The translations under genes were made by a program, and so were the position numbers. Positions 7,765-16,695 of a stretch of DNA of 64,000 nt are shown here, piece after piece. How positions within the stretch are numbered: the first letter of the stretch is position 1; each line of letters starts with the position of its first letter. The stretch covers positions 868,001 to 932,000 of the forward strand of contig NZ_BCWW01000001.1 of assembly GCF_001894785.1 (NCBI RefSeq), given 5' to 3'. The stretch is from Rhodococcoides fascians NBRC 12155 = LMG 3623. GTDB lineage: Bacteria; Actinomycetota; Actinomycetes; Mycobacteriales; Mycobacteriaceae. A model generated the notes under the pieces. That model made no database searches, had not been told where the DNA came from, and was given only the letters and a program-made list of their open reading frames with translations.

Positions 7765-8769
7765 ATGGCTTACAGATACCTCGGAAACAGTGGACTGAAG
7801 ATTTCGGAGATCACGTACGGCAATTGGTTGACCCATGGTTCGCAGGTGGAGAACGACATCGCGACCCAGTGCGTGCGTGCGGCTCTCGATGCAGGCATCA
7901 CCACATTCGATACCGCCGATGTCTACGCCAACGGGGCTGCGGAAACGGTCCTCGGTGACGCATTGAAGGGCGAGCGTCGCGAATCGCTGGAGATCTTCAC
8001 CAAGGTCTACTTCCCCGTCGGACCCAAGGGCCCCAACGACACCGGTCTGTCCCGCAAACACATCTTCGAAGGCATCGATGCCTCGCTGCGTCGCCTCGGT
8101 ACCGACTACGTCGATCTCTACCAGGCCCACCGCTATGACGTCGAGACCCCGCTCGAAGAGACCATCGCCGCGTTCGGCGACGTCGTCCGTCAGGGCAAGG
8201 CCCTCTACATCGGCGTCTCGGAGTGGACGGCAGATCAGCTCCGCGCCGGCCAGGAACTGGCACGGCAGAACGGGTTCTCGATCATCTCGAACCAGCCGCA
8301 GTACTCGGCCTTGTGGCGCGTCATCGAGGATCAGGTGATCCCGACGTCCAAGGAACTGGGCATCTCGCAGATCGTCTGGTCACCCATCGCTCAGGGCGTG
8401 CTCACCGGCAAGTACCTACCCGGACAACCGCTGCCCGACGGTTCGCGCGCCAAGGACGACAAGGGCGGCGACAAGATGATCGCGCGCTACCTCGACGATC
8501 AGACGCTCACCCGGGTGCAGGCACTCAAGCCGATCGCCGACGGTCTCGGAATCACCATGGCGCAGTTGGCTGTTGCTTGGGTTCTGGCCAACGACAACAT
8601 TTCCGCCGCGCTGGTCGGGGCATCGCGTCCTGAGCAGATCGCCGAGAACATCAAGGCGTCCGAGGTCACCCTGGACGCGGATGTACTCGCCAAGATCGAC
8701 GAAGCCCTCGGCGATTCGGTTGAGCGTGATGCGGGCAAGACCGGCTCCCCGGAAGCCCGGTTGGTCTAG
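7765..8769 (+). CDS. Aldo/keto reductase, potassium-channel beta-subunit-like branch
   Basis: 334 residues. Catalytic tetrad positions are visible: Asp and Tyr in FDTADVYANG (about 48-55), Lys in IFTKVYFP (about 85) and His in LYQAHRYD (about 118). The cofactor-binding end contains GASRPEQIAENIKA, typical of NADPH binding. The N-terminus MAYRYLGNSGLKISEITYGN matches the AKR branch close to the voltage-gated potassium channel beta subunits and YghZ. It should reduce aldehydes or ketones, with broad specificity. No partner gene shares its transcription obviously. Confidence 0.9.
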   Translation: MAYRYLGNSGLKISEITYGNWLTHGSQVENDIATQCVRAALDAGITTFDTADVYANGAAETVLGDALKGERRESLEIFTKVYFPVGPKGPNDTGLSRKHIFEGIDASLRRLGTDYVDLYQAHRYDVETPLEETIAAFGDVVRQGKALYIGVSEWTADQLRAGQELARQNGFSIISNQPQYSALWRVIEDQVIPTSKELGISQIVWSPIAQGVLTGKYLPGQPLPDGSRAKDDKGGDKMIARYLDDQTLTRVQALKPIADGLGITMAQLAVAWVLANDNISAALVGASRPEQIAENIKASEVTLDADVLAKIDEALGDSVERDAGKTGSPEARLV

Positions 8770-8823
8770 AGATTCGTCGCCCGGTCCACGTTTGACGGGG
8801 CGGAGCTGCGGTACTCGGCGTTA

Positions 8824-10194
8824 ATGTGGACCATGCGCTCACCACTCCGTAATCGCAGCACCGCCCCGGCTCCCGCATCCCCAGCCCGGGTGGTGGTGGT
8901 CGGCGGCGGGTTCGGCGGCTTCTACGCACTGCGCAAGATGCAGAAGCTGTTGGGCCCGGACCGCGCCTCGTTCACCCTCGTCGCGCCCAACGACTACCTG
9001 CTCTACAGCCCGTTGCTGCCCGAGGTAGCGACCGGCGTGCTTGATCCGCGGGACATCGCAGTGTCGACACGACAGACGTTGCGGCGCACCAAGTTGGTGC
9101 TGGGGCACGTCACGTCCGTCGACTTCGAGAATCGACGCGTTCGTGTCGCCGGCCCCGACGGTGATTCGGAACTGGCCTGGGACAAGCTGATTCTGGCCCC
9201 GGGTTCGGTGACGAGGCAGTTCGACATCCCCGGTGTCGCCGAGCACGCACACGGTCTCAAGACCCTGAGCGAAGCGGTGTTCATTCGCAACCACGTGTTG
9301 AAGCAGTTGGATGCAGCCGACGAACTGCCCGACACGCCGGAGGGCCGCGCCGAACGCAAGGAACGGCTCACCGTCGTCGCTGTGGGAGCCGGCTATACGG
9401 GCACCGAATTCGTTGCGCAGATGCAGAATTGGATTCGCGGTATCGCTACCCGGTGGGCGACGGTCGACCCGTCGGACATTCGGTGGTTGCTCATCGACCT
9501 CGCGCCTGCGGTGCTGCCGGAACTGGGCGAGCGACTCGGCAAGGAAGCAATGGAAGTCCTCGCGGCTCGCGGCGTCGAGGTGCGTCTCGGGGTGTCGGTG
9601 GAATCGGCCACGGCGAACGCGGTGACGCTGACGGACGGCGACGTCGTACCGACACGCACCCTTGTGTGGGGAGCGGGCGTGGCTGCGAGCCCCCTCATCG
9701 CGCAACTCGATTTGCCGACCGAAAAGGGCCGGCTTGTGGTCAACCCCGACCTCACGGTCCCCGGCGTGGACGACGTCTGGGCCATCGGTGACGCGGCCGC
9801 GGTGCCCGATATCGCCGCCGACCCGTCGAAGCCGACGCCGCCCACCGCTCAACACGCGCAGCGGCAGGGCACAGCGGTGGCCAAGAACGTCGCCGCGTCC
9901 CTCGGTGTCGGCACTGCTCGACCGTACCGACACAAGGATCTGGGACTGGTCGCCGACCTGGGCGGATTCGACGGTGTGGCAAAGCCTTTGGGAGTGCCCC
10001 TCACCGGAGCCGTCGCGAAGTTCGTCGCCCGCGGTTATCACCTCTATGCCCTGCCCACCGCCTCCGCCCGGGTGCGCGTGGCCACCGATTGGCTGTACTC
10101 GACGGTGCTGTCCACCCGCGTGGTCAACCTCGATCAGGTGCGCTCCGAGGATGCGTTGATCGCCAAGGCGCAGGGGACCGGCGTGTACGACTAG
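8824..10194 (+). CDS. ndh: Type II NADH dehydrogenase (NDH-2)
   Basis: 456 residues. FAD-binding VVVVGGGFGGFYALRKM lies at about 22-38, the NAD-binding strand VVAVGAGYTGTEF at about 183, and VWAIGDAAAVPD near 320 closes the flavin site. Motifs such as YLLYSPLLPEVATG match NDH-2. The C-terminal part (about 375-456) is amphipathic, consistent with peripheral attachment to the membrane. The enzyme passes electrons from NADH to quinone without pumping protons. A second in-frame ATG at 8833 is possible. Convergent to the monooxygenase gene; the two are separated by the hairpin at 10203. Confidence 0.9.
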   Translation: MWTMRSPLRNRSTAPAPASPARVVVVGGGFGGFYALRKMQKLLGPDRASFTLVAPNDYLLYSPLLPEVATGVLDPRDIAVSTRQTLRRTKLVLGHVTSVDFENRRVRVAGPDGDSELAWDKLILAPGSVTRQFDIPGVAEHAHGLKTLSEAVFIRNHVLKQLDAADELPDTPEGRAERKERLTVVAVGAGYTGTEFVAQMQNWIRGIATRWATVDPSDIRWLLIDLAPAVLPELGERLGKEAMEVLAARGVEVRLGVSVESATANAVTLTDGDVVPTRTLVWGAGVAASPLIAQLDLPTEKGRLVVNPDLTVPGVDDVWAIGDAAAVPDIAADPSKPTPPTAQHAQRQGTAVAKNVAASLGVGTARPYRHKDLGLVADLGGFDGVAKPLGVPLTGAVAKFVARGYHLYALPTASARVRVATDWLYSTVLSTRVVNLDQVRSEDALIAKAQGTGVYD

Positions 10195-10202
10195 GCAGCC
10201 AT

Positions 10203-10242
10203 GTGCGCGGAAACTCGTAGCCCACTACGAGTTTCCGCGCAC
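10203..10242. terminator. Perfect 18-bp hairpin between convergent genes
   Basis: Arms GTGCGCGGAAACTCGTAG (10203-10220) and its exact complement (10225-10242) enclose a 4-base loop. It lies between ndh (ends 10194) and the monooxygenase gene (ends 10248), so it can stop transcription from both sides. There is no T tract, as is usual in high-GC actinobacteria. Confidence 0.8.
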
Positions 10243-10247
10243 GACCG

Positions 10248-12089
10248 TCACCGAAGGTGATGCACCTCCTGCAGCCCGTAGACCGGGGTGTCGATGCCCT
10301 CGTAACGGGCCTTGATCTGCAGCGCCAGGTACAGCGAATAGTGGCGTGACTGATGCAGATTGCCGCCGTGGAACCAGAAGTTCTCCTGCTGCGTCGGCTT
10401 CCACATGTTCCGCTGTTCGCCCTCCCACGGACCGGGATCCTTGGTGGTGTCCGAGCCCAGACCCCAGCACTTGCCCACCTTGTCGGCGGTCTCCTGGTCG
10501 ATGAGATCGGCGACCCAGCCGTTCATCGAGCCGTAGCCGGTGGCGTAGACGATGAGGTCCGCCGGTAGTTCGGTCCCGTCCTCGAGTACGACGCCGGTCT
10601 TGCTGATCCGCTCCACCTGTCCGGCAACGAGTTTGATCTTGCCGTCCGCGACGAGCTCGGATGCGCCGACGTCGATGTAGTAGCCCGAGCCGCGGCGCAG
10701 GTACTTCATGAACAGGCCGGAACCGTCGTCACCGAAGTCGTGCTGGAAGCCCGCCTGCTCTAGGCGATCGTAGAAGTCCTTGTCCTGCTCTGCGATCTGC
10801 TGATACACCGGGATCTGGAACTCGTGCATGATCCGGTACGGCAGCGACGCGAACGTGAGATCGGCTTTGGCCGTGGTCATTCCGGACTCCACCGCGCGCT
10901 CCGAGTAGAGATCGCCGAGAGCGATCTCGCACAACGAGTCCGACTTGACGATGTGTGTGGACGAGCGCTGCAGCATCGTGACGTCGACGCCCGTCTCGTA
11001 CAGCGCCTTGCAGATGTCGTGCGCCGAGTTGTTGGAACCGACGACCACCACGCGCTTGCCGACATAGGCGTCGGGACCGGGGTGTTCGCTGGAATGGTGC
11101 TGCTCGCCCTCGAATTCGTCCATGCCGGGGAAGTTCGGCACGTTCTTCTTGCCCGACATTCCGGTGGCCATCACCAACTGCTTGGGCCGCAGGATCACTT
11201 CCTCGCCGTCGCGGTCGACGACGACGGTCCACTCCTTCGCGGTCTCGTCGTAGGTCGCGGACTTCGCGGTCGTCTTGCTCCAGTACGGAACCTCCATGAC
11301 CTTGGTGTACATCTCGAGCCAGTCGCCGATCTTGTCCTTCGGCGCGAACACCGGCCAGTTCGGCGGGAACGGCAGGTAGGGCAGATGGTCGTACCAGACC
11401 GGGTCGTGCAGGCACAGTGACTTGTAGCGTCCCCGCCACTGATCTCCGGGGCGCTCGGCACGGTCGACGACGATCGCCGGGACGCCGAGTTGACGGAACC
11501 GAGCACCGAGAGCAATGCCGCCCTGCCCGCCGCCGACGACGAGGACGTACGGCTGCACGCTGTAGCCGAGCTCCTTCTCTTCCATCTCCTTCTTCTCGGC
11601 CCAGTTCTGGGTGTCGGCATTCGAGCCGTGCACGGCACCCTTGATGCGGGACTTGCCCTGCCGCTCCTCGTATCCCTTGAGTTCTTGCATCGTCGTCAGC
11701 AGCGTCCACGCCACGTCGTCACCGGTCTCGGCGTCCGTCGTCAAACGCAGATGTCCCTTGCCGCGGCTCGTCGCCGTCTCGAATGCGATCCACACCGAGA
11801 CGACGCCGTCTGCTTCGTCGGGGGTCTCGGTGGTGTGAAATCCCGTCGGGTCGGTATCGGCGAGCCTTTCACCGAGCATGTCGGCGACGCCGTCCCGGCC
11901 CTCGACCGTCTTGAGGTTCCAGGTGAACGTGACGAGATCGCGCCAGAAGCTGCTGACGGCGAACATGCCGGCAACACGAGGAATATCTCGGGCGACCAGG
12001 GCGTCCTCGAACTTCGACAACCAGGCGTCGACCCGTTCCTGCGGGGTGTGCGTGCGGGTGATCGAGTCGGGCTCGATGGTCTGGGTCAT
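10248..12089 (-). CDS. Flavin-containing monooxygenase with N-terminal SnoaL/NTF2-like domain
   Basis: 613 residues from ATG 12089. The first 150 residues form a SnoaL/NTF2-like segment (ERVDAWLSKFEDALVARD, FWRDLVTFTWN, MLGERL). Then VLVVGGGQGGIALGARFRQLG is the FAD site, DQWRGRYKSLCLHDP the family loop, FEGEQHHSSEHP the FxGxxxH fingerprint and VVVVGSNNSAHDICKAL the NADPH site; IVYATGYGSMNGW is the late FMO motif. Such enzymes insert one oxygen atom into nitrogen, sulfur or carbonyl groups. It is the first gene of the island ending at the GAF regulator; a TTGCA motif lies 73 bp upstream of its start. Confidence 0.85.
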   Translation of the reverse strand: MTQTIEPDSITRTHTPQERVDAWLSKFEDALVARDIPRVAGMFAVSSFWRDLVTFTWNLKTVEGRDGVADMLGERLADTDPTGFHTTETPDEADGVVSVWIAFETATSRGKGHLRLTTDAETGDDVAWTLLTTMQELKGYEERQGKSRIKGAVHGSNADTQNWAEKKEMEEKELGYSVQPYVLVVGGGQGGIALGARFRQLGVPAIVVDRAERPGDQWRGRYKSLCLHDPVWYDHLPYLPFPPNWPVFAPKDKIGDWLEMYTKVMEVPYWSKTTAKSATYDETAKEWTVVVDRDGEEVILRPKQLVMATGMSGKKNVPNFPGMDEFEGEQHHSSEHPGPDAYVGKRVVVVGSNNSAHDICKALYETGVDVTMLQRSSTHIVKSDSLCEIALGDLYSERAVESGMTTAKADLTFASLPYRIMHEFQIPVYQQIAEQDKDFYDRLEQAGFQHDFGDDGSGLFMKYLRRGSGYYIDVGASELVADGKIKLVAGQVERISKTGVVLEDGTELPADLIVYATGYGSMNGWVADLIDQETADKVGKCWGLGSDTTKDPGPWEGEQRNMWKPTQQENFWFHGGNLHQSRHYSLYLALQIKARYEGIDTPVYGLQEVHHLR

Positions 12090-12161
12090 GAAAACTCCTT
12101 GCGATGAAGAGGTGCCGTGTATGTGACCCAGCACACTCTCTTCGGAGAGCCGGGTCGAGAG

Positions 12162-12176
12162 TTGCAATGCGTTGCA
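12162..12176. promoter_or_regulatory. TTGCAATGCGTTGCA motif, candidate activator site
   Basis: This 15-mer lies upstream of the monooxygenase gene. It matches 14 of 15 bases of the reverse complement of the motif at 13398-13412, upstream of the membrane protein and the alcohol dehydrogenase. A shared regulator, probably the GAF protein at 15337, is the simplest explanation. Confidence 0.5.
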
Positions 12177-12181
12177 GCGGC

Positions 12182-13297
12182 TCATGCCGGTGACAGCTTC
12201 TTCAACCCCAACGACTGGAATCCGACGACGTAGATCAACGTCCACAGCACTAACCAGTCGACGAAGCCCAGTGCGTTGCCGGAGATGCCGGCCGCGACGA
12301 CGGGCTCGTGGAGCATGTGCTCGGCAAGAACGTAGTAGTAGGCCAGGAACGTGCCGATGGCCAGCGCGAAAGTCAGTACTGCGCGTCCCGCCGCCGGGAA
12401 GCGATTACCGAAGCCGTTCGCCCAAAAGATCATCCAGAATGCCCAGCAGACTCCGATCTGTGCCGGGAACTGGTTGATCACCGTACCGAGTTCTGCGGTC
12501 GCTTCCGAGCCGACGAGTAGCTTCGCGAGCGGAACCATCAGGAAGTAGATCGCCGTGCCGAGCGCAGCGTTGCCGACGGTGGCCGCCAGTGCGGTCCGTC
12601 CGCCGCCGCCGGCCAATTTCCAGGGCCAGTTGTCCAGGGTTTGGCCGGTCAGGATCACCGAGACGACGATCGAGTAGAACCAGCCGAGTGCGGTGTCCAC
12701 GGACATCAGGGGATCGGTGGCCGAGAGCGAGACCGACGGCAGTCCGAACACGAAGTACAACGCGAGGGTCGGGACGGCGACGAATGCGATCTCGCACAGC
12801 CCGATCAGCGGCTGCTTCATGCTCAGCACGGTCCACGGCCAGTGCTGCCAGTTGAGGACCACCATGACCCACGTGCCGAACCCGAACAGCACGAACAGTG
12901 CGCCTGCGAAGTAGCCGAGCCCCCCTTCGCGGGAACCGGCGAAATCCGGATACAGCGCCCCGAGGCCGCTGCCGAGGAGCCAGGTGACGGCGACGGCGAA
13001 CACCGCCGTCGAGCTCAGGATCGCGAGCCCGCGCATCGGTTGTTTCAGAGAGTCGAATCCGGCGAATTCACAATCGAATCCGATGAACACGATGAAGAGA
13101 ATGGCCCAGAACAGCGCGGCGTTGAACGGCAGCGGATAGGCGTTCCAGGGACTGGTGGTGGGATCGGCGAGCACATACCAGGTCGCCAGCGACACGGCCA
13201 TGACCACGGCGAGGTTGGCCAGTCCGAATATGAGCCAGTTGCCCTGTGCTGACGCCGTTTTCGGCTCGTCGAGGGGTCGGTCTGCGGTTGCGGTCAT
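12182..13297 (-). CDS. Unknown polytopic membrane protein of the monooxygenase island
   Basis: 371 residues from ATG 13297, with about ten membrane segments such as WLIFGLANLAVVMAVSLATWY, ALFWAILFIVFIGFDCEFAGF, LGYFAGALFVLFGFGTWVMVV and LTFALAIGTFLAYYYVLAEHM (given in parts). The loops contain conserved-looking Trp, Asp and His residues (GFDCEF, NWQHWPW, DNWPWK). I do not recognise the family; it resembles neither an MFS nor an APC transporter. Its place between the monooxygenase and the dehydrogenases, with shared upstream motifs, suggests uptake of the substrate or an integral-membrane step of the same pathway. Confidence 0.6.
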   Translation of the reverse strand: MTATADRPLDEPKTASAQGNWLIFGLANLAVVMAVSLATWYVLADPTTSPWNAYPLPFNAALFWAILFIVFIGFDCEFAGFDSLKQPMRGLAILSSTAVFAVAVTWLLGSGLGALYPDFAGSREGGLGYFAGALFVLFGFGTWVMVVLNWQHWPWTVLSMKQPLIGLCEIAFVAVPTLALYFVFGLPSVSLSATDPLMSVDTALGWFYSIVVSVILTGQTLDNWPWKLAGGGGRTALAATVGNAALGTAIYFLMVPLAKLLVGSEATAELGTVINQFPAQIGVCWAFWMIFWANGFGNRFPAAGRAVLTFALAIGTFLAYYYVLAEHMLHEPVVAAGISGNALGFVDWLVLWTLIYVVGFQSLGLKKLSPA

Positions 13298-13375
13298 GGG
13301 GGTCTCTTCTCGGTGGGTCGACAGGGTCGCCGTCACTATGAGCTGAATCACAGCCCACCCGTCAGGGTTGCGGGA

Positions 13376-13414
13376 GGTTGCAGTGCGACCGATTCGATGC
13401 AACGCACTGCAACC
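13376..13414. promoter_or_regulatory. 12-bp perfect inverted repeat in divergent promoter region
   Basis: GGTTGCAGTGCG (13376-13387) and CGCACTGCAACC (13403-13414) are exact complements, separated by 15 bp. The right half sits inside TGCAACGCACTGCAA (13398-13412), the same motif as at 12162. The site lies in the 181-bp gap between the membrane protein (minus, start 13297) and the alcohol dehydrogenase (plus, start 13479), so a bound regulator could control both directions. Confidence 0.6.
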
Positions 13415-13478
13415 CTGTCGGAAGTGGTCGTCGTCACATAAACCTGTGTGCATCCAATTCAGTCAGGAGTGAGAACCG

Positions 13479-14537
13479 ATGCGTGCAGCTGTGTATTACG
13501 GCCCGAACAAGGTGGAGATCACCGACGTACCCGAGCCGAATCCCGGTGCGGGGCAGGTCAAGGTCAAGGTCGGGTTCAACGGAATCTGCGGAACCGACCT
13601 GCACGAGTACTACGCAGGCCCAATCTTCATCCCCACCTCGCCGCATCCGCTGACCGGCCAGGAGATGCCCCTGGTGCTCGGACACGAGTTCTCGGGCACG
13701 GTCACCGAGCTCGGCACGGGTGTCACCGGCATCTCGGTCGGCGATCGCGTGGCCATCGAACCGCTCTACCGCTGTGGACACTGCGGACCCTGCCGGGCAG
13801 GAAACTACAACATCTGCGCGCAGATCGGCTTCCACGGACTGATGTCCGACGGCGGAATGGCCGAATACACCGTGGTCCCCACGGACATGATTCACGCCCT
13901 ACCCGACAACGTCTCTCTCGAACTCGGTGCCCTCGTCGAACCGATGTCGGTTGCCTATCACGCTGCGACACTGGGCGATCCGAAACCCGAGGACACCGCG
14001 ATGGTGTTCGGTGCCGGCCCCATCGGTATCGGCCTGTGGTTCGCGTTGCGCGGTAAGGGACTCGACAACGTCTACGTCGTCGAACCGTCGCCGACGCGTC
14101 GCGCCTCGATCGAAGCGCTCGGTGCCAAGACCCTCGACCCGACGGCAGTCGATGTCCCCGCGTTCATCGCCGATCTGACCGACGGCAACGGGGCCGACGC
14201 CATCTACGACGCGGCCGGTGTGCAACCGGCCGTCGAGACCGCGCTGGGCTGCATCGGTGCTCGCAAACCGCTCGTCAGCGTCGCTATCTACGAAAAGCCG
14301 CTCACCACACCGCTGCAGAAGCTCGTCATGAACGAATCCCGCATCCAGGGATCGCTCTGCTACACCTCCGCCGATTACGAGGCCGTCATCGATCTGATGA
14401 GCCAGGGCCACTACGACACGACGGGCTGGGTGGACAAGATCACGCTCGACGGCGTCATCGACGACGGATTCGAGGCGCTGCATGCAGGCACGAAGATGAA
14501 AGTTTTGGTCGACCCCTCGACGGGTGCACCCGCATGA
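13479..14537 (+). CDS. Zinc-dependent alcohol dehydrogenase, 2,3-butanediol dehydrogenase-like
   Basis: 352 residues with an AGGAG site upstream. Catalytic-zinc ligands are in [10 protein letters not shown] (Cys about 38) and LGHEFSG (His-Glu about 69). The structural-zinc lobe is [15 protein letters not shown]. The Rossmann glycines lie in [10 protein letters not shown] (about 180), and VVEPSPTRR is the nucleotide acid region, favouring NAD. The [12 protein letters not shown] segment is typical of (R,R)-butanediol dehydrogenase-like enzymes, so a secondary alcohol such as butanediol is likely. It overlaps the next dehydrogenase by 4 bp, so the two steps are probably coupled. Confidence 0.85.
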   Translation: MRAAVYYGPNKVEITDVPEPNPGAGQVKVKVGFNGICGTDLHEYYAGPIFIPTSPHPLTGQEMPLVLGHEFSGTVTELGTGVTGISVGDRVAIEPLYRCGHCGPCRAGNYNICAQIGFHGLMSDGGMAEYTVVPTDMIHALPDNVSLELGALVEPMSVAYHAATLGDPKPEDTAMVFGAGPIGIGLWFALRGKGLDNVYVVEPSPTRRASIEALGAKTLDPTAVDVPAFIADLTDGNGADAIYDAAGVQPAVETALGCIGARKPLVSVAIYEKPLTTPLQKLVMNESRIQGSLCYTSADYEAVIDLMSQGHYDTTGWVDKITLDGVIDDGFEALHAGTKMKVLVDPSTGAPA

Positions 14538-15301
14538 GCGCCGTGTTAGTGACGGGAGCCGGTCAGGGAATCGGACGGGCGATCGCGTTGCGGTTGGCCA
14601 ACGACGGGCACGACATCGCGTTGGTCGACCTGGCCGAGGACAAGATCACCGGCGTGGCCGACGAGGTGCGTCGAACAGGCTCGAAGGCAACGACATTCGT
14701 CGCCGACGTCAGTGATCGCGATCAAGTGTTCGCGGCCGTCGAACATACCCAGCAAGCGCTCGGCGGATTCGACGTCATCGTCAACAATGCCGGTATCGCA
14801 CAGGTCGCGCCGCTCGACGACGTCCGCCCGGAAGACACGAAGAAGATCTGGGCCGTCAACGTCGACGGGGTGCTGTGGGGGATTCAAGCTGCGGCAGCCA
14901 CATTCAAGGCGCTCGGCCAGAAGGGCAAGATCATCAACGCTTCCTCGATCGCAGGCCACGACGGGTTCGCGATGCTCGGGGTCTACAGCGCAACGAAATT
15001 CGCAGTCCGGGCATTGACCCAGGCTGCGGCCAAGGAGTACGCCTCGGACGGCATCACCGTCAACGCGTACTGCCCCGGCGTTGTCGGCACCGACATGTGG
15101 GTGACCATCGACAAACGATTCGCCGAGCTGACCGGTGCCGCGGAAGGCGAGACCTACGACAAGTTCGTCGGCGGTATCGCTCTCGGTCGGGCGCAGACTC
15201 CCGAGGACGTCGCCGCGTTCGTCTCGTATCTCGCCGGACCCGACTCGGACTACATGACCGGCCAGGCACCGCTGATCGATGGTGGCTTGGTCTACCGGTG
15301 A
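14534..15301 (+). CDS. SDR oxidoreductase, acetoin (diacetyl) reductase-like
   Basis: 255 residues. [12 protein letters not shown] at residues 7-18 is the cofactor loop, with ALVDLAEDK favouring NAD(H); [15 protein letters not shown] and YSATKFAV supply Asn, Ser and the Tyr-Lys pair. The run GVVGTDMW and a loop rich in TGAAEGE precede the final IDGGLVYR. Length and motifs match BudC-type acetoin/diacetyl reductases. The start codon overlaps the stop of the zinc dehydrogenase (ATGA), so the pair probably interconverts a diol, hydroxyketone and diketone, or analogous intermediates. Confidence 0.85.
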   Translation: MSAVLVTGAGQGIGRAIALRLANDGHDIALVDLAEDKITGVADEVRRTGSKATTFVADVSDRDQVFAAVEHTQQALGGFDVIVNNAGIAQVAPLDDVRPEDTKKIWAVNVDGVLWGIQAAAATFKALGQKGKIINASSIAGHDGFAMLGVYSATKFAVRALTQAAAKEYASDGITVNAYCPGVVGTDMWVTIDKRFAELTGAAEGETYDKFVGGIALGRAQTPEDVAAFVSYLAGPDSDYMTGQAPLIDGGLVYR

Positions 15302-15336
15302 CCCCGCATGAACCCGCTTTGTGAGCTGGAGCACAA

Positions 15337-16674
15337 TTGACAGCGATGACGCAGTCGACAGGCCCCGAACCTGCGCTGGCGGCCGGCGAAGACCCGCGCC
15401 GCTACGCGCAGATTCTCACTGCCGTGTACGACGCGACCATGACCGGCGGGAAGTCTCCCGCGCGTCCCCGCGAGGTCATCGGTGACTCCTGGCGGCGGTT
15501 GCAGACCCTCGGTATCGACCCGGAACTGGGCAACCCTGCCGAGAGACAGATGGACGCGTCCGATCTCGAGTTCAGTCGACGGGAATCGGGGTTGTTCGAC
15601 ATTCTGGACGACCTCGCCCGTGGCCTGGAATCGGTGGTGCAGGACGGCGACAACATTCTCGTCGTCGCCGATCGGAACGGTCGAGTGCTGTGGCGCAGCG
15701 GATCGACGTCGGTGCTCGACCGCGCCGACGGCCTCGGATTCGTCGAAGGGGCCAACTGGGCCGAGGATTCGGTGGGCACCAATGCCATCGGGACAGCATT
15801 GGTCTCACGCCGCGCTGTGCAGATCTTCTCGGCCGAACACTATGTGCGCAGCCATCATTCGTGGACCTGCGCCGGAGCCCCCATTCGCGATCCGCGCACC
15901 GGCCAGGTGCTCGGAGCCATCGACGTCAGTGGCCCGGCCAAAACGGTGCACCCCACCACCATCGCCCTGGTCGACGCCGTGGCGAGGTTGGCGGAATCGC
16001 AGTTGCGCGAGATTCACCGAACCACCCTGGATCGACTGCGTTCGGTGGCCGCACCGATGCTGGCGCGCCTGCAGTCCCCGGCGCTGGCCGTCGACGCGAA
16101 CGGGTGGGTCGCGGCCGTCGAATCGGTGGCACTGCGCAATCGCATCCTGCTGCCCGAGGACCTCGCGACGGGACGCTTCTGGCTGCCGAGCCTCGGGGTG
16201 TGCGACTTCGAACCCCTGCCCGGTGGATGGCTGGTGCGACCCACTTCTCATGGTCGTTCCGCCGGCTCCACTCCTGGCGACTCGGCGGACTCGTTCGTCG
16301 CGGAGTCCGGTAACACGACGACGATTCGCATCGACCTGCGCGATTCGCAGAAGCCTCGTATCGAGGTGCGCAGCGAGGTGGGGGAGTGGACCCACGAGCC
16401 GACGCCCCGGCACGCCGAGATTCTGTACCTGCTGGCTATCCACCGGCAGGGACGCACCGCGTCGCAGATGGCTGCCGACCTCTTCGGCGACGACGGCCGC
16501 GCGATCACCGTGCGGGCCGAGATGTCGCGCCTGCGCAAGCACCTCGCCGGCATCATCTCCACCCAGCCCTATCGGCTGGACGAGTCGGCGACGGTCGACG
16601 TGATCACGCCGGCGGACATGAACAGGCTGCTACCGCATTCGTCGGCCCCCGCTATCCGGGCCGCACGGGGCTGA
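15337..16674 (+). CDS. GAF-domain transcriptional regulator with C-terminal winged helix, AcoR-like sensor
   Basis: 445 residues from TTG 15337, 5 bp after GGAG; an ATG at 15346 is the alternative. Residues about 25-230 follow the sensor part of AcoR-type activators: VIGDSWRRLQTLGIDPE, then a GAF domain with DSVGTNAIGTALVSRR, AEHYVRSHHSWTCAGAPI and LGAIDVSGP. The sigma-54 AAA+ domain of true AcoR is absent. The end (about 365-430) is a winged-helix-like segment, HAEILYLLAIHRQGRTASQMAADLF and VRAEMSRLRKHLAGI, as in SARP/OmpR-like domains. It closes the island and is the best candidate for binding the TTGCA motifs; the ligand may be a pathway substrate. Confidence 0.8.
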   Translation: MTAMTQSTGPEPALAAGEDPRRYAQILTAVYDATMTGGKSPARPREVIGDSWRRLQTLGIDPELGNPAERQMDASDLEFSRRESGLFDILDDLARGLESVVQDGDNILVVADRNGRVLWRSGSTSVLDRADGLGFVEGANWAEDSVGTNAIGTALVSRRAVQIFSAEHYVRSHHSWTCAGAPIRDPRTGQVLGAIDVSGPAKTVHPTTIALVDAVARLAESQLREIHRTTLDRLRSVAAPMLARLQSPALAVDANGWVAAVESVALRNRILLPEDLATGRFWLPSLGVCDFEPLPGGWLVRPTSHGRSAGSTPGDSADSFVAESGNTTTIRIDLRDSQKPRIEVRSEVGEWTHEPTPRHAEILYLLAIHRQGRTASQMAADLFGDDGRAITVRAEMSRLRKHLAGIISTQPYRLDESATVDVITPADMNRLLPHSSAPAIRAARG

Positions 16675-16695
16675 GCCGTAGCGCAGAATCGGGGA

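Noticed and set aside
13298-13478. Search for a tRNA or small RNA in the divergent gap of the island
   Set aside because: No cloverleaf or T-loop (GTTCRA) pattern; the symmetrical DNA is better explained by regulator sites.
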